Source: Winogradskyella thalassocola
GTDB lineage: Bacteria > Bacteroidota > Bacteroidia > Flavobacteriales > Flavobacteriaceae
DNA length: 64,000 nucleotides
Reading direction: 5' to 3'
Assembly: GCF_900099995.1 (NCBI RefSeq)
Contig: NZ_FNCZ01000001.1
Span: 1,550,001 to 1,614,000, forward strand
In this document: positions 15,787 through 23,825 of the stretch, one piece after another
Layout: each line of letters starts with the position of its first letter
Numbering within the stretch: position 1 is the stretch's first letter
The notes under the pieces: generated by a model
What the model saw: the letters and a program-made list of their open reading frames with translations, nothing else
Database searches by the model: none
Told to the model about the DNA's origin: nothing
Translations under genes and position numbers: made by a program

Positions 15787-18084
15787 ATGAAAATTATTAA
15801 ATTTTTCGTGTGTGCTATGCTTTTGACTTCTTTTAGCACATATGCTCAAGATGACGTAAAGGCCGAACGCCAACAAGGTCATACTAACCAAAACAAATTC
15901 AAACAGCTTTATGAAGAGTTTTCTACGCCAAATGTGTTTAGAACAGGTTCTGGAGCGCCTGGTCCTGGATATTATCAGCAGCAAGCCGATTATAAAATGG
16001 ATATTGAAATAGATGATGTTAATGCAAAATTATTTGGAGATGAAACGATTACATATACCAATAATTCACCAGATGAGTTAAAATATTTATGGGTACAATT
16101 AGACCAAAACATGCGCGCAAGAGATTCAAAAACACCACTTATTGGTAGCTCTAGCATTTCTCCTGCGTCGTTGTCTTCTAGTGTTGTAAAATCTTATTTA
16201 AAAGAATCTTTTGACGGAGGTTTCAATATTGTACATGTTAAGGATGTTAATGGCAATGATTTACCATATACCATAAATCGTACAATGATGCGAGTAGAAT
16301 TGCCACGAGCAATGAATACTGGTGATAAATTTTCATTTCAAATAAAATGGTGGTACAATATAAATAATCATGTTAAAGATGGTGGCCGTTCTGGTTATGA
16401 ATACTTTGAAGAAGATGATAACAATCTCTACACAATAGCTCAGTTTTACCCACGTATGGCCGTATATAATGATGTAGAAGGATGGCAAAATTCTCAGTTT
16501 TGGGGACGTGATGAGTTTGCTTTGCCATTTGGTGATTTTGATGTTAATATTACAGTGCCTGCAGATCATATTTTAGATGGGACAGGAGTATTAACGAATC
16601 GTGAAGAAGTTTTTACAAAAGAGATGATGAAACGCTACAAGAAAGCACAGAAATCTTATGACGAACCTGTAATGATTGTAACAGATGAAGACGCTAGAAA
16701 AGCTGAAAAATCTAAAAGTAAAGACAAGAAAACGTGGAGGCTTTCGGCTAAAATGGTTCGTGATTTTGGTTTTGCAACCTCTCGTAAGTTCCTTTGGGAT
16801 ATGATGGCTGTAAAACTTGGAGAAAAGGATGTTATGGCTGTGTCACTATATCCAAAAGAAGGAAATCCTTTATGGGAACAATGGTCAACTAAAGCAGTGG
16901 CGAGTACATTAAAGACATACTCTCGCATGACGTTTGATTATCCTTATCACAAAGCAATTTCTGTAAATACACCTATGGGAATGGAATACCCAATGATCTG
17001 TTTTAATTTTGGTCGTCCGGATAAAGAAGGAAATTATTCCGATAGAACTAAATACGGAATGATAGGAGTAATTATTCATGAGGTTGGGCACAATTGGTTC
17101 CCAATGATTGTAAATAGTGATGAGCGTCAATGGACATGGATGGATGAAGGGTTAAATACATTCACCCAATACGTTGCAGAGCAAGATTTTGGGGAATGGT
17201 ATCCTGGTGCTTTATCTCCACAGCACAAAGCATTTCCATCTAGACGAGGACCTGCCAAGAATATTGTGAGATATATGGGAGGTGATCAAAATTTTATTGC
17301 ACCAATTATGACCAAAGGTTTAAATACGTATCAATTTGGAAATAACGCTTACAGTAAACCTGCTACAGCCTTAAATGTTTTAAGAGAAACCGTAATGGGG
17401 CGTGAGCTTTTTGATTATTCATTTAAAGAATACGCAAATCGTTGGATGTTTAAACACCCAACTCCTGAAGATTTTTTCCGTACTATGGAAGATGCATCTG
17501 CAGTAGATTTAGATTGGTTTTGGAGAGGTTGGTTTTACACTACAGATTATACTGATATAGGTGTTAAAGAAGTTAAGAAATTTGCAGTTACTACAACTCC
17601 AAATGATAACGGAAAAAGATTAGCTGAACGTTATAATAGAGATCCTAAAAGTTTAGTGTATTTTATTGAAGAAGGTGACGAAGGCTATGATGATGCAATA
17701 AAAACAAATACATCTATTGATGCTTTGCCTACAGTAAAAGAATACATAATGGATAATTTTACACCAGAAGAGCAGAAGGCAATGAAAACAGCACCTAAAT
17801 ATTTTTATCAAATTACATTTGATAAACCAGGTGGATTAGTAATGCCGTTAATTGTAGAATATACATATGCAGATGGAACATCAACCAGAGAAACATATCC
17901 AGCTCAAGTATGGAGATTAAATGATAAGGAAGTGAAGAAAGCAATTGCTAGCGAAAAAGAAATTGTATCTATACAAGTAGATCCAGATTTAGAAACAGCA
18001 GATGTAGATACCTCTAATAATTCTTGGCCTAGAGAAGTTAAAGAAAGTGATTTTGATAAGTTTAAAAGTAGAGTAAGAGATTAA
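15787..18084 (+). CDS. M1 family metallopeptidase (secreted)
   Basis: A 765-residue zinc aminopeptidase-like protein with a signal peptide ending TYAQ (about 1-21). The catalytic gluzincin motif HEVGHNW spans 431-437 with the third zinc ligand E454 in WMDEGLNTF, 18 residues after the second His as in M1 enzymes. A GMEYP substrate-binding motif lies at 398-402. The N-terminal region (DYKMDIEIDDVNAKLFGDETITYTNNSPDELKYLWVQL) is the M1 beta-saddle. It would trim peptides in the periplasm or at the surface. It lacks a T9SS tail. A hairpin terminator follows. Confidence 0.9.
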   Translation: MKIIKFFVCAMLLTSFSTYAQDDVKAERQQGHTNQNKFKQLYEEFSTPNVFRTGSGAPGPGYYQQQADYKMDIEIDDVNAKLFGDETITYTNNSPDELKYLWVQLDQNMRARDSKTPLIGSSSISPASLSSSVVKSYLKESFDGGFNIVHVKDVNGNDLPYTINRTMMRVELPRAMNTGDKFSFQIKWWYNINNHVKDGGRSGYEYFEEDDNNLYTIAQFYPRMAVYNDVEGWQNSQFWGRDEFALPFGDFDVNITVPADHILDGTGVLTNREEVFTKEMMKRYKKAQKSYDEPVMIVTDEDARKAEKSKSKDKKTWRLSAKMVRDFGFATSRKFLWDMMAVKLGEKDVMAVSLYPKEGNPLWEQWSTKAVASTLKTYSRMTFDYPYHKAISVNTPMGMEYPMICFNFGRPDKEGNYSDRTKYGMIGVIIHEVGHNWFPMIVNSDERQWTWMDEGLNTFTQYVAEQDFGEWYPGALSPQHKAFPSRRGPAKNIVRYMGGDQNFIAPIMTKGLNTYQFGNNAYSKPATALNVLRETVMGRELFDYSFKEYANRWMFKHPTPEDFFRTMEDASAVDLDWFWRGWFYTTDYTDIGVKEVKKFAVTTTPNDNGKRLAERYNRDPKSLVYFIEEGDEGYDDAIKTNTSIDALPTVKEYIMDNFTPEEQKAMKTAPKYFYQITFDKPGGLVMPLIVEYTYADGTSTRETYPAQVWRLNDKEVKKAIASEKEIVSIQVDPDLETADVDTSNNSWPREVKESDFDKFKSRVRD

Positions 18085-18106
18085 TAAGAAGTAAGATTAT
18101 AAATTT

Positions 18107-18137
18107 AAGCCAACTTTTTTTAGGTTGGCTTTTTTTA
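18107..18137 (+). terminator. Rho-independent terminator after M1 peptidase
   Basis: AAGCCAAC (18107-18114) pairs with GTTGGCTT (18124-18131), then a T run. Confidence 0.85.
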
Positions 18138-18174
18138 TTTTTAATTTGAAGTGGTTTAATTCACAAACTCATTC

Positions 18175-18182
18175 TATATTTG
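18175..18182 (+). promoter_or_regulatory. -7 box four bases upstream of the tatA GTG
   Basis: TATATTTG is a perfect TAnnTTTG box. Only CACC separates it from the GTG start, so transcription should begin at or within a few bases of the start codon, giving a leaderless or nearly leaderless mRNA. Confidence 0.55.
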
Positions 18183-18186
18183 CACC

Positions 18187-18477
18187 GTGATACATCAAAT
18201 AACAATATTATTTATTGGAGCTGCCGAAATAATGGTGATACTATTAATAGTGGTATTAGTATTTGGTGCAGATAAACTTCCTGAAATTGCACGAGGCTTG
18301 GGTAAGGGTATGCGTCAATTAAAAGATGCAAGTAATGACATTAAACAAGAAGTTACTAAAAGTGCAAAAGAAAATAACATCCTAGATAAGGATGTTACAA
18401 AAAATGTTCAGGAAGAGATCGATAAAATTAAAGATGATCTCGAAGACTTCACAGGATCATTAAAACGCAATAAGTAA
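18187..18477 (+). CDS. tatA: Twin-arginine translocase subunit TatA/E
   Basis: A 96-residue membrane protein of the Tat pathway, which exports folded proteins. It has a short N-terminus, one transmembrane helix (about residues 14-28), the conserved FGADKLPEIARGLGKGMRQLK hinge and amphipathic helix, and an acidic/basic C-terminal tail. The upstream glutamate in IGAAEI is conserved in the family and lies before the first ATG (18232), so the GTG at 18187 is preferred. No TatC is nearby. Confidence 0.88.
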   Translation: MIHQITILFIGAAEIMVILLIVVLVFGADKLPEIARGLGKGMRQLKDASNDIKQEVTKSAKENNILDKDVTKNVQEEIDKIKDDLEDFTGSLKRNK

Positions 18478-18593
18478 TTGCGTATTTCTTAAGAATACAC
18501 CTCGTTTTTTAATACAATCATAAAATAGCTTACTAATTAGCGCGTTTTATTTAATATATTTAGAGAGTTAATTAACCATCTAAATTTTATTAC

Positions 18594-20093
18594 ATGAAAA
18601 AAATGTACACATTGGTAGTGCTTCTATTAGCAATTACCATGGCGTCTTGTTCTAAAGATGCTATTATTGATTCTGAATTGGAAGCAGTTCAATTTCCAAA
18701 GGACCCTTTAACCGTTGAGCAAATTAACCAACGTATTAGTGAAAGCATCAGAACAACGGGTGATTTTGATTGGAATAAGGAAGATGCACACTTTTTATGG
18801 AGCGCATTAACGCACGGACAAAATGTACTGACTGTTGGTTATGGTGACGAAGGACAAAGCTTTAGTGAAGTCGAAGATGAAGAACTTAAAATTAAAAAAA
18901 ATAATTTGTTGGCAACAATAATTAGAGAAGAGCAAATTCTTAAAGAAGACTTTAAGCTAAAAGAGGATGATATTCTAACTGTTTTTGATGCAGAAGTTAC
19001 AAAGCTCGAAACTATTATTGCCTTAAGAGAAAGTGAATACGTTAGATATTTAGAGCCAAATGGGTATAATCAATATACAGATGTTCAAGAAAAATCAAGC
19101 TCAGGATGTGATACTAGTGGGGATTCAATAAATTCTGCACACTATTCTACAATAGCTCCTAATAACGCACAAGTGTCTTGGCATTTTAATGAACATAATA
19201 TTCAAAGTGCTTGGAATTATTCTACAGGGGCTGGAGTTACGATTGGTTTAATTGATACTGGGGTTTCAAAAAATCAAGTACTTTTAAATTCAGCAGGAAT
19301 TAATGATGGCTACTCATCAGGTCGGTTTGTTCAAAAGTATGGCACTTTTATAGATTCTAATTGGTGGTGGTCTAGTAATTATGATGGTCCTCACGATAAA
19401 TGTGGTCATGGAACTGCAATGGGATCTACCATGGCAGCACCAAGAAATGATAACGGAATGCCTTTAGGTGTAGCGTATAATTCTAATTTAGTGGCTTACA
19501 GAGCTACGGAAGACGTGCTATTAAACGATTATCATGAGCGTAAGGGTGTTTCTCAAGCCTTAAAAGATTTAGGTAATAGAAGTGATGTAAAAATAATTTC
19601 AATGTCCATAGGTTATGTGTGGTCAATTGGTAATGTAAAAGATGCAGTACGATACGCTTACAGTAAAGGCAAATTAATTTTTGCGGCAGGTGGAACGTCT
19701 ACTAGTTTTACCAATGGCTTTGGTGTTATATTCCCAGCAACCATGAGCGAAACGGTAGCAGTTACGGGAGTTAATGATGGAAGTAATTATGAACGTTGTG
19801 ATACCTGTCATAGCGGTAGTAAAATAGATTTTACGATTGTCATGGAAGGAGATAATAATACAAGTAAAGCACCTCCTGTATTAGGATTTTATGATGGTCA
19901 GAGACGTTATACAGGTGGATCTTCTGTAGCAACAGCAACTACAGCTGGTATAGCGGCTTTAATATGGTCGAGATATCCAAGTTGGAGTCGCACACAAGTT
20001 CTTAATAGGTTAAAACAATCAGCAGAATTTTATCCAAATAAAAACAGCAGTTTTGGTTATGGTAATATTGATGCTTTGCAAGCCGTGCAGTAA
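18594..20093 (+). CDS. Subtilisin-like (S8) serine protease lipoprotein with altered oxyanion residue
   Basis: A 499-residue protein with lipobox ITMASC (Cys19), so it is membrane-anchored on the periplasmic or outer face. Residues of about 35-165 form a charged helical prodomain-like region. The S8 catalytic residues are D221 (LIDTGVS), H272 (GHGTAMGS) and S444 (GGSSVATA). The usual oxyanion Asn in AAGN is Gly here (FAAGGTS, G367), which should weaken transition-state stabilisation or indicate a divergent subgroup. Two CxxC-type cysteines (CDTC) lie at about 402-405. It is monocistronic, with a strong terminator downstream. Substrate unknown. Confidence 0.85.
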   Translation: MKKMYTLVVLLLAITMASCSKDAIIDSELEAVQFPKDPLTVEQINQRISESIRTTGDFDWNKEDAHFLWSALTHGQNVLTVGYGDEGQSFSEVEDEELKIKKNNLLATIIREEQILKEDFKLKEDDILTVFDAEVTKLETIIALRESEYVRYLEPNGYNQYTDVQEKSSSGCDTSGDSINSAHYSTIAPNNAQVSWHFNEHNIQSAWNYSTGAGVTIGLIDTGVSKNQVLLNSAGINDGYSSGRFVQKYGTFIDSNWWWSSNYDGPHDKCGHGTAMGSTMAAPRNDNGMPLGVAYNSNLVAYRATEDVLLNDYHERKGVSQALKDLGNRSDVKIISMSIGYVWSIGNVKDAVRYAYSKGKLIFAAGGTSTSFTNGFGVIFPATMSETVAVTGVNDGSNYERCDTCHSGSKIDFTIVMEGDNNTSKAPPVLGFYDGQRRYTGGSSVATATTAGIAALIWSRYPSWSRTQVLNRLKQSAEFYPNKNSSFGYGNIDALQAVQ

Positions 20094-20114
20094 TCTGAAA
20101 TGTTTAATAAAAGG

Positions 20115-20149
20115 AAAAGCCTCATTAGTTTATAATGAGGCTTTTTTTT
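20115..20149 (+). terminator. Terminator between subtilase and DUF3037 gene
   Basis: AAAAGCCTCATTA pairs with TAATGAGGCTTTT, followed by T8. The convergent DUF3037 gene ends at 20163, so it may serve both strands in part. Confidence 0.85.
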
Positions 20150-20162
20150 ATGAACAGTGGTG

Positions 20163-20555
20163 TCAATCTGCAACTAAAACATGTTTTTTGAAAATAGATT
20201 GTAATTCAAGTTCAGGATTGTCTGTTAACCCAGAATGCGTCTTAGAACTTTGAATAACCGTACTGCGAGAGGCAGCTAACCATCTAAATCTATCTGACAA
20301 TTCAAACTGCGCAATCGCTCCGCCAGAGGCATCTCCTTTAGAAATTAATTCCCAAGATTTTAAGTAACTATTTAAGGCGTCTAAATCTAATTCGCATGAA
20401 AAGGCATTTAACTTATTTTCGTCGACTTTAAATTTAACTCCTAGAAATTTCTTTCGTTTAGAGAATAAAATGACTCCAATGTTGAAAAACTCTTCACGTT
20501 CAACTTTAGGTACCAATCTAATAATGGCATATTCAAAAGTAACTTTATCTTGCAT
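20163..20555 (-). CDS. DUF3037 domain protein
   Basis: A 130-residue protein beginning MQDKVTFEYAIIRLVPKVEREEFFNIGVILFSKRKKFLGVKF, the signature N-terminus of DUF3037 (YAIIRxVP and GVILF). It is predicted to be a small cytosolic alpha/beta protein with no known activity. It overlaps the 3' end of the HipA-like kinase gene by 11 bases, so the two are translationally coupled. This pairing recurs in other bacteria and suggests the DUF3037 protein is a partner, substrate or regulator of the kinase (inference). Confidence 0.85.
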   Translation of the reverse strand: MQDKVTFEYAIIRLVPKVEREEFFNIGVILFSKRKKFLGVKFKVDENKLNAFSCELDLDALNSYLKSWELISKGDASGGAIAQFELSDRFRWLAASRSTVIQSSKTHSGLTDNPELELQSIFKKHVLVAD

Positions 20556-21324
20556 CTTCAGCTTCTTTTACTAAGGTGTCAATTTTTGAGAGTCTTGAAT
20601 TTAAGTATTCAATATAGGCTTTTCGCATTTGATTTGGTGTGAAGGAATCAGACTCATTTATCAGCCAATCTTCAGGTATATTATAGATGATATCTTCAAT
20701 GGTACTTTCATTAAGCATATCAATAATGGTTTTAGAGGCTTCGTTTAAAAGTGAAGCACGCTCTAAAAGCACATGATCTTTAATAAGAGGAAACGTTCTA
20801 GTGAGATGATTTTCCCATGTGTCCCAATTATGATGAAAATAGAAACTAGCACCATTATCTATAACCCATAATTCTTTATTCCAATTTAATAAATTAGTGT
20901 TTTTTACGGTTCTGTCTATATTGCTAATAATACTATCGAGCAGTACTATTTTAGAAGAGGTTAGTGCGTCTGCAACAGAAACTAAAGGATCAAAAGTTAT
21001 AGAACTACTTAGGTAATGTAATCCTAGATTTAGACCCACACTAAATTTTAGTAAATCTTGTATTTCTTCATCCGGTTCCGTTTTACTAAAGGAATCGTCC
21101 AAATTCAAAAAAACTAATTCGGGAACTTTTAAACCAATGGCTCTGGCTAATTCACCTCCAATAAATTCTGCGATTAATGCTTTTGTACCTTGGCCAGCTC
21201 CTCTAAACTTTAAAACATATAGAAAACCATCACTAGCTTCAATAATAGCAGGTAAAGAACCACCTTCTCTTAAAGGGGTGATGTATTTAACAACATCAAC
21301 GGTTCTTATATCAATTTTACTCAT
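20545..21324 (-). CDS. HipA-like kinase (short form)
   Basis: A 259-residue kinase-like protein, much shorter than the about-440-residue HipA toxin. Kinase features: K39 in YVLKFRG (ATP lysine), AEFIGGELARAIGLKVPE (the helix after it, as in HipA), catalytic loop NIDRTVKN with D137 and N142, and metal-binding D156 in VIDNGASF. HipA phosphorylates glutamyl-tRNA synthetase; the target here is unknown. No HipB-like antitoxin is present; the partner is DUF3037. It lies downstream of the O-methyltransferase at the end of the kynurenine run, 11 bases apart. Confidence 0.8.
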   Translation of the reverse strand: MSKIDIRTVDVVKYITPLREGGSLPAIIEASDGFLYVLKFRGAGQGTKALIAEFIGGELARAIGLKVPELVFLNLDDSFSKTEPDEEIQDLLKFSVGLNLGLHYLSSSITFDPLVSVADALTSSKIVLLDSIISNIDRTVKNTNLLNWNKELWVIDNGASFYFHHNWDTWENHLTRTFPLIKDHVLLERASLLNEASKTIIDMLNESTIEDIIYNIPEDWLINESDSFTPNQMRKAYIEYLNSRLSKIDTLVKEAEDAR

Positions 21325-21335
21325 AATCTGCGAGG

Positions 21336-21977
21336 TTATATTTTTCTGCTAATCGTTAAACCATCTCTTATGGGCAGAAGAACGGTTTCAATACGTTTAT
21401 CATTTTTAAGAAGTGTGTTATAATCTAAAACGGCTTTGGTTGATTTATCCTTTTCATCTAAAGGTTCTACAACTTTTCCATGCCATAATACGTTATCTGA
21501 AAGAATAACACCTCCTTTATTTAGTTTGTCTATTATTAAATGAAAATAATTTGAATAGTTTGGTTTGTCTGCATCAATAAAGACCAAATCAAATGTCTCG
21601 TCTAGTTGAGGGATAATATCTAAAGCACTTCCTGTATGTTGAATAATCTGTTTTCCATATTCAGATTTATCAAAATATGTTCTCTGAAAATCAACTAATT
21701 CTTCGTTAACATCTATAGTATGAAGCGTGCCATTTTCTTGAATTCCTTCGGCTAAACATAATGTAGCATAGCCTGTAAATGTGCCCAATTCTAAAATAGA
21801 TTTTGGTCTAATTAACTTAGATATCATACTCAATACACGACCTTGGTAAGGTCCGCTAAGCATAATCGGTTGTAATACTTTTTGATACGTTTCTCTAGTA
21901 AGCTGTTGTAGTAGTTTAGGTTCTTGTTCAGAATGGTCAACTACATATTTATCTAAGTTTTCAGGTAAGAAATGCAT
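21336..21977 (-). CDS. Class I O-methyltransferase (caffeoyl-CoA/catechol OMT type)
   Basis: A 213-residue SAM-dependent enzyme. Motifs: SILELGTFTGYATLCLAEGI (SAM binding), GTLHTIDVNEELVDFQRTYF, DLVFIDADKPNYSNYF (metal and catalytic Asp region) and GGVILSDNVLWHGKVV. The family methylates catechol-type hydroxyls with a divalent metal. It lies 41 bases downstream of the ACMS decarboxylase gene on the same strand. An aromatic substrate derived from hydroxylated kynurenine intermediates is conceivable but unproven, since housekeeping homologues exist in flavobacteria. Confidence 0.85.
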   Translation of the reverse strand: MHFLPENLDKYVVDHSEQEPKLLQQLTRETYQKVLQPIMLSGPYQGRVLSMISKLIRPKSILELGTFTGYATLCLAEGIQENGTLHTIDVNEELVDFQRTYFDKSEYGKQIIQHTGSALDIIPQLDETFDLVFIDADKPNYSNYFHLIIDKLNKGGVILSDNVLWHGKVVEPLDEKDKSTKAVLDYNTLLKNDKRIETVLLPIRDGLTISRKI

Positions 21978-22018
21978 ACATAATAATTTTAATTATAGGA
22001 ATAGGATAAGGGAAACCA

Positions 22019-23104
22019 CTAGGATAAAATCCTATCGACTAATTTCTTTTTAGCAGCTCCATCATCTCCACATAACCACTGAATAACGTTGTCTTCCCAA
22101 ATAGCATCACCTTCGGTCTCTGTAATTATCTCGCGCTCTATAGCTAAATCTATTATTTTTCCAGGGTAAGAAGATTGCTTTTCGCTTTCCATTTCACCCA
22201 ATGGATAAGGGTCATCTAATCCCATTAAGACTTGTTTAGAGCCTTGATTTCTAATTAATAGTTCTAGGCCACCTGTGTCGTGTACCAATGTATCAAAGAA
22301 TATGTTTTTATGACCAACGGCTTTTCTAGGATGACTTTTGCCTTCAAATAAATCTGGACGACCATCAAAGCCTTGAATACGTCTCCCTAAGTTGATTTGT
22401 GCCAATTGTCCACCATGGGCAAAACACGTACGCATATTAGGATATTTGTCTTGGTACCCATTTAAAGTTAAGAAGTGATATGCATCAGCACATTGTGCCA
22501 ACATCCATATTAAGTGAAATCTCCAAGAGGTATTTTCTAGTTTTATGAATTTTTCTCCATCGTAAGGATGGATTTCAACAGCAAGATTGTATTTGTTCGC
22601 TAATTCGAAAATAGGCTCGTTTTCTTCGTCAAAAATACAACGCCATGTCCCAATAGTATCCATGTAATGGGTTGGTAAACATAGAAGTTGAAGGCCTAAA
22701 ACTTCAACGCAACGTTCAATTTCCCAACATGCTCCTCTAACAAACCCAGGATGAACAACAAATCCACAGGTAAATTTACTTGGATGATTATGTTGGATTT
22801 TGGCATTAAAATCATTCTGAAAACGTAAGGCTTGTTTCATCTCCTCAACACGAAGCCCATTTCCATAAAGTTGCGATAGGTTTAAAACAACAGCATGGTC
22901 AATATTAAAACGCTCCATCCATGCTAACTTTTCATTTAAGAAAAAACTAGAATCCGTAATTGGTCGATTCCAATCTTTTTGAAGCATGAATTTTCGATCT
23001 TTGTCCACCCAAAAAATCCCTTTATCTTGCATAAATTGAGGAATTTCCTCTGGATATGGAAGTAAATGTGAGTGGCCGTTTATTCTAAGTTTTCGTTTAG
23101 TCAT
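22019..23104 (-). CDS. 2-amino-3-carboxymuconate-6-semialdehyde decarboxylase-like amidohydrolase
   Basis: A 361-residue metal-dependent amidohydrolase-superfamily protein (amidohydrolase 2). Zinc ligands are visible as HSH in INGHSHLLPYP, His in AVEIHPYDGEKF, His in CFAHGGQLA and Asp in MGLDDPYPLGE. In the kynurenine route ACMSD decarboxylates ACMS to 2-aminomuconate semialdehyde, diverting flux from quinolinate. Placement directly after the dioxygenase that makes ACMS supports this call. The upstream gap (23105-23261) is filled with palindromic repeats. Confidence 0.85.
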   Translation of the reverse strand: MTKRKLRINGHSHLLPYPEEIPQFMQDKGIFWVDKDRKFMLQKDWNRPITDSSFFLNEKLAWMERFNIDHAVVLNLSQLYGNGLRVEEMKQALRFQNDFNAKIQHNHPSKFTCGFVVHPGFVRGACWEIERCVEVLGLQLLCLPTHYMDTIGTWRCIFDEENEPIFELANKYNLAVEIHPYDGEKFIKLENTSWRFHLIWMLAQCADAYHFLTLNGYQDKYPNMRTCFAHGGQLAQINLGRRIQGFDGRPDLFEGKSHPRKAVGHKNIFFDTLVHDTGGLELLIRNQGSKQVLMGLDDPYPLGEMESEKQSSYPGKIIDLAIEREIITETEGDAIWEDNVIQWLCGDDGAAKKKLVDRILS

Positions 23105-23112
23105 ATGTAGTT

Positions 23113-23167
23113 GTCATGCTGAGCGCAGTCAAAGCATCTCGTTTTGTCATTCCTGCGAAAGCAGGAA
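23113..23167. repeat. Two palindromic intergenic repeats upstream of ACMSD gene
   Basis: First, ATGCTGAGCGCAGTCAAAGCAT (hairpin ATGCT/AGCAT) at about 23116-23137, carrying the core GAGCGCAGTC shared with the cassette repeats at 24616 and 29219. Second, TTCCTGC-GAAA-GCAGGAA (23150-23167), a perfect 7-bp stem closed by a GNRA tetraloop. The gap shows no coding frame. Confidence 0.65.
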
Positions 23168-23261
23168 CCTTATTGATTGGAATTCAACTTATTATTGAAC
23201 CCTTTAGTTAGTTCTGTTTTATGAATTTAGAGTTTTTCCTTTTCGGAAAATCAACCGACCT

Positions 23262-23798
23262 TTAATTATCGATCTTCACCTTTTCTGGTGGTTCCATTAC
23301 CTCACCACAATTCGGACATTTACGTTTATCCTTGTCTCCATAATATTTGTCGAAAATTATAGGCATATCGGTTTCAATATTTTCAACAGTGAAATCTTCT
23401 TCGTACAATTTGGTAGTACAGTTTTCACAGAACCAAAGTAAAGCATCTTGAACACCTTTATCTCTTGGGTATTCTATAACTAAACCAACGGTATTGGCTT
23501 CACGTTGCGGTGAATGTGGAACTTTTGGTGGTAAAAGAAATATTTCACCTTCTCTAATATGAATATCTTTTGGTTCACCATTTTCAATGATTTTTAAAAC
23601 CATATCTCCTTCAATTTGATGGAAAAACTCTGGTGTTTCATTATAGTGATAATCTTTTCTGCTGTTAGGCCCACCAACAACCATCACAATAAAATCACCA
23701 TCTTTCCAAACCACTTTGTTACCAACAGGTGGTTTTAATAAATGCCGGTTTTCATCTATCCATGCTTTGAAATTAATGGGGGGATATATTTTACTCAT
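23262..23798 (-). CDS. nbaC: 3-hydroxyanthranilate 3,4-dioxygenase
   Basis: A 178-residue cupin dioxygenase opening the ring of 3-hydroxyanthranilate to ACMS. The catalytic Fe(II) ligands are H51, E57 (YHYNETPEFFHQIEGDM) and H95 (KVPHSPQR). The C-terminal rubredoxin-like second metal site has all four cysteines: C124/C127 (FCENC) and C161/C164 (KCPNCG), as in bacterial HAO enzymes. Cytosolic. It sits between the SDR and ACMSD genes in the same orientation, consistent with one operon. Confidence 0.95.
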   Translation of the reverse strand: MSKIYPPINFKAWIDENRHLLKPPVGNKVVWKDGDFIVMVVGGPNSRKDYHYNETPEFFHQIEGDMVLKIIENGEPKDIHIREGEIFLLPPKVPHSPQREANTVGLVIEYPRDKGVQDALLWFCENCTTKLYEEDFTVENIETDMPIIFDKYYGDKDKRKCPNCGEVMEPPEKVKIDN

Positions 23799-23825
23799 GA
23801 TTTTTGTTTTTTATTCTCTATAAAG

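Noticed and set aside
20545..21324. Classical HipAB toxin-antitoxin module
   Set aside because: No HipB-type helix-turn-helix gene is adjacent, and the kinase is far shorter than HipA; only the kinase core is shared.
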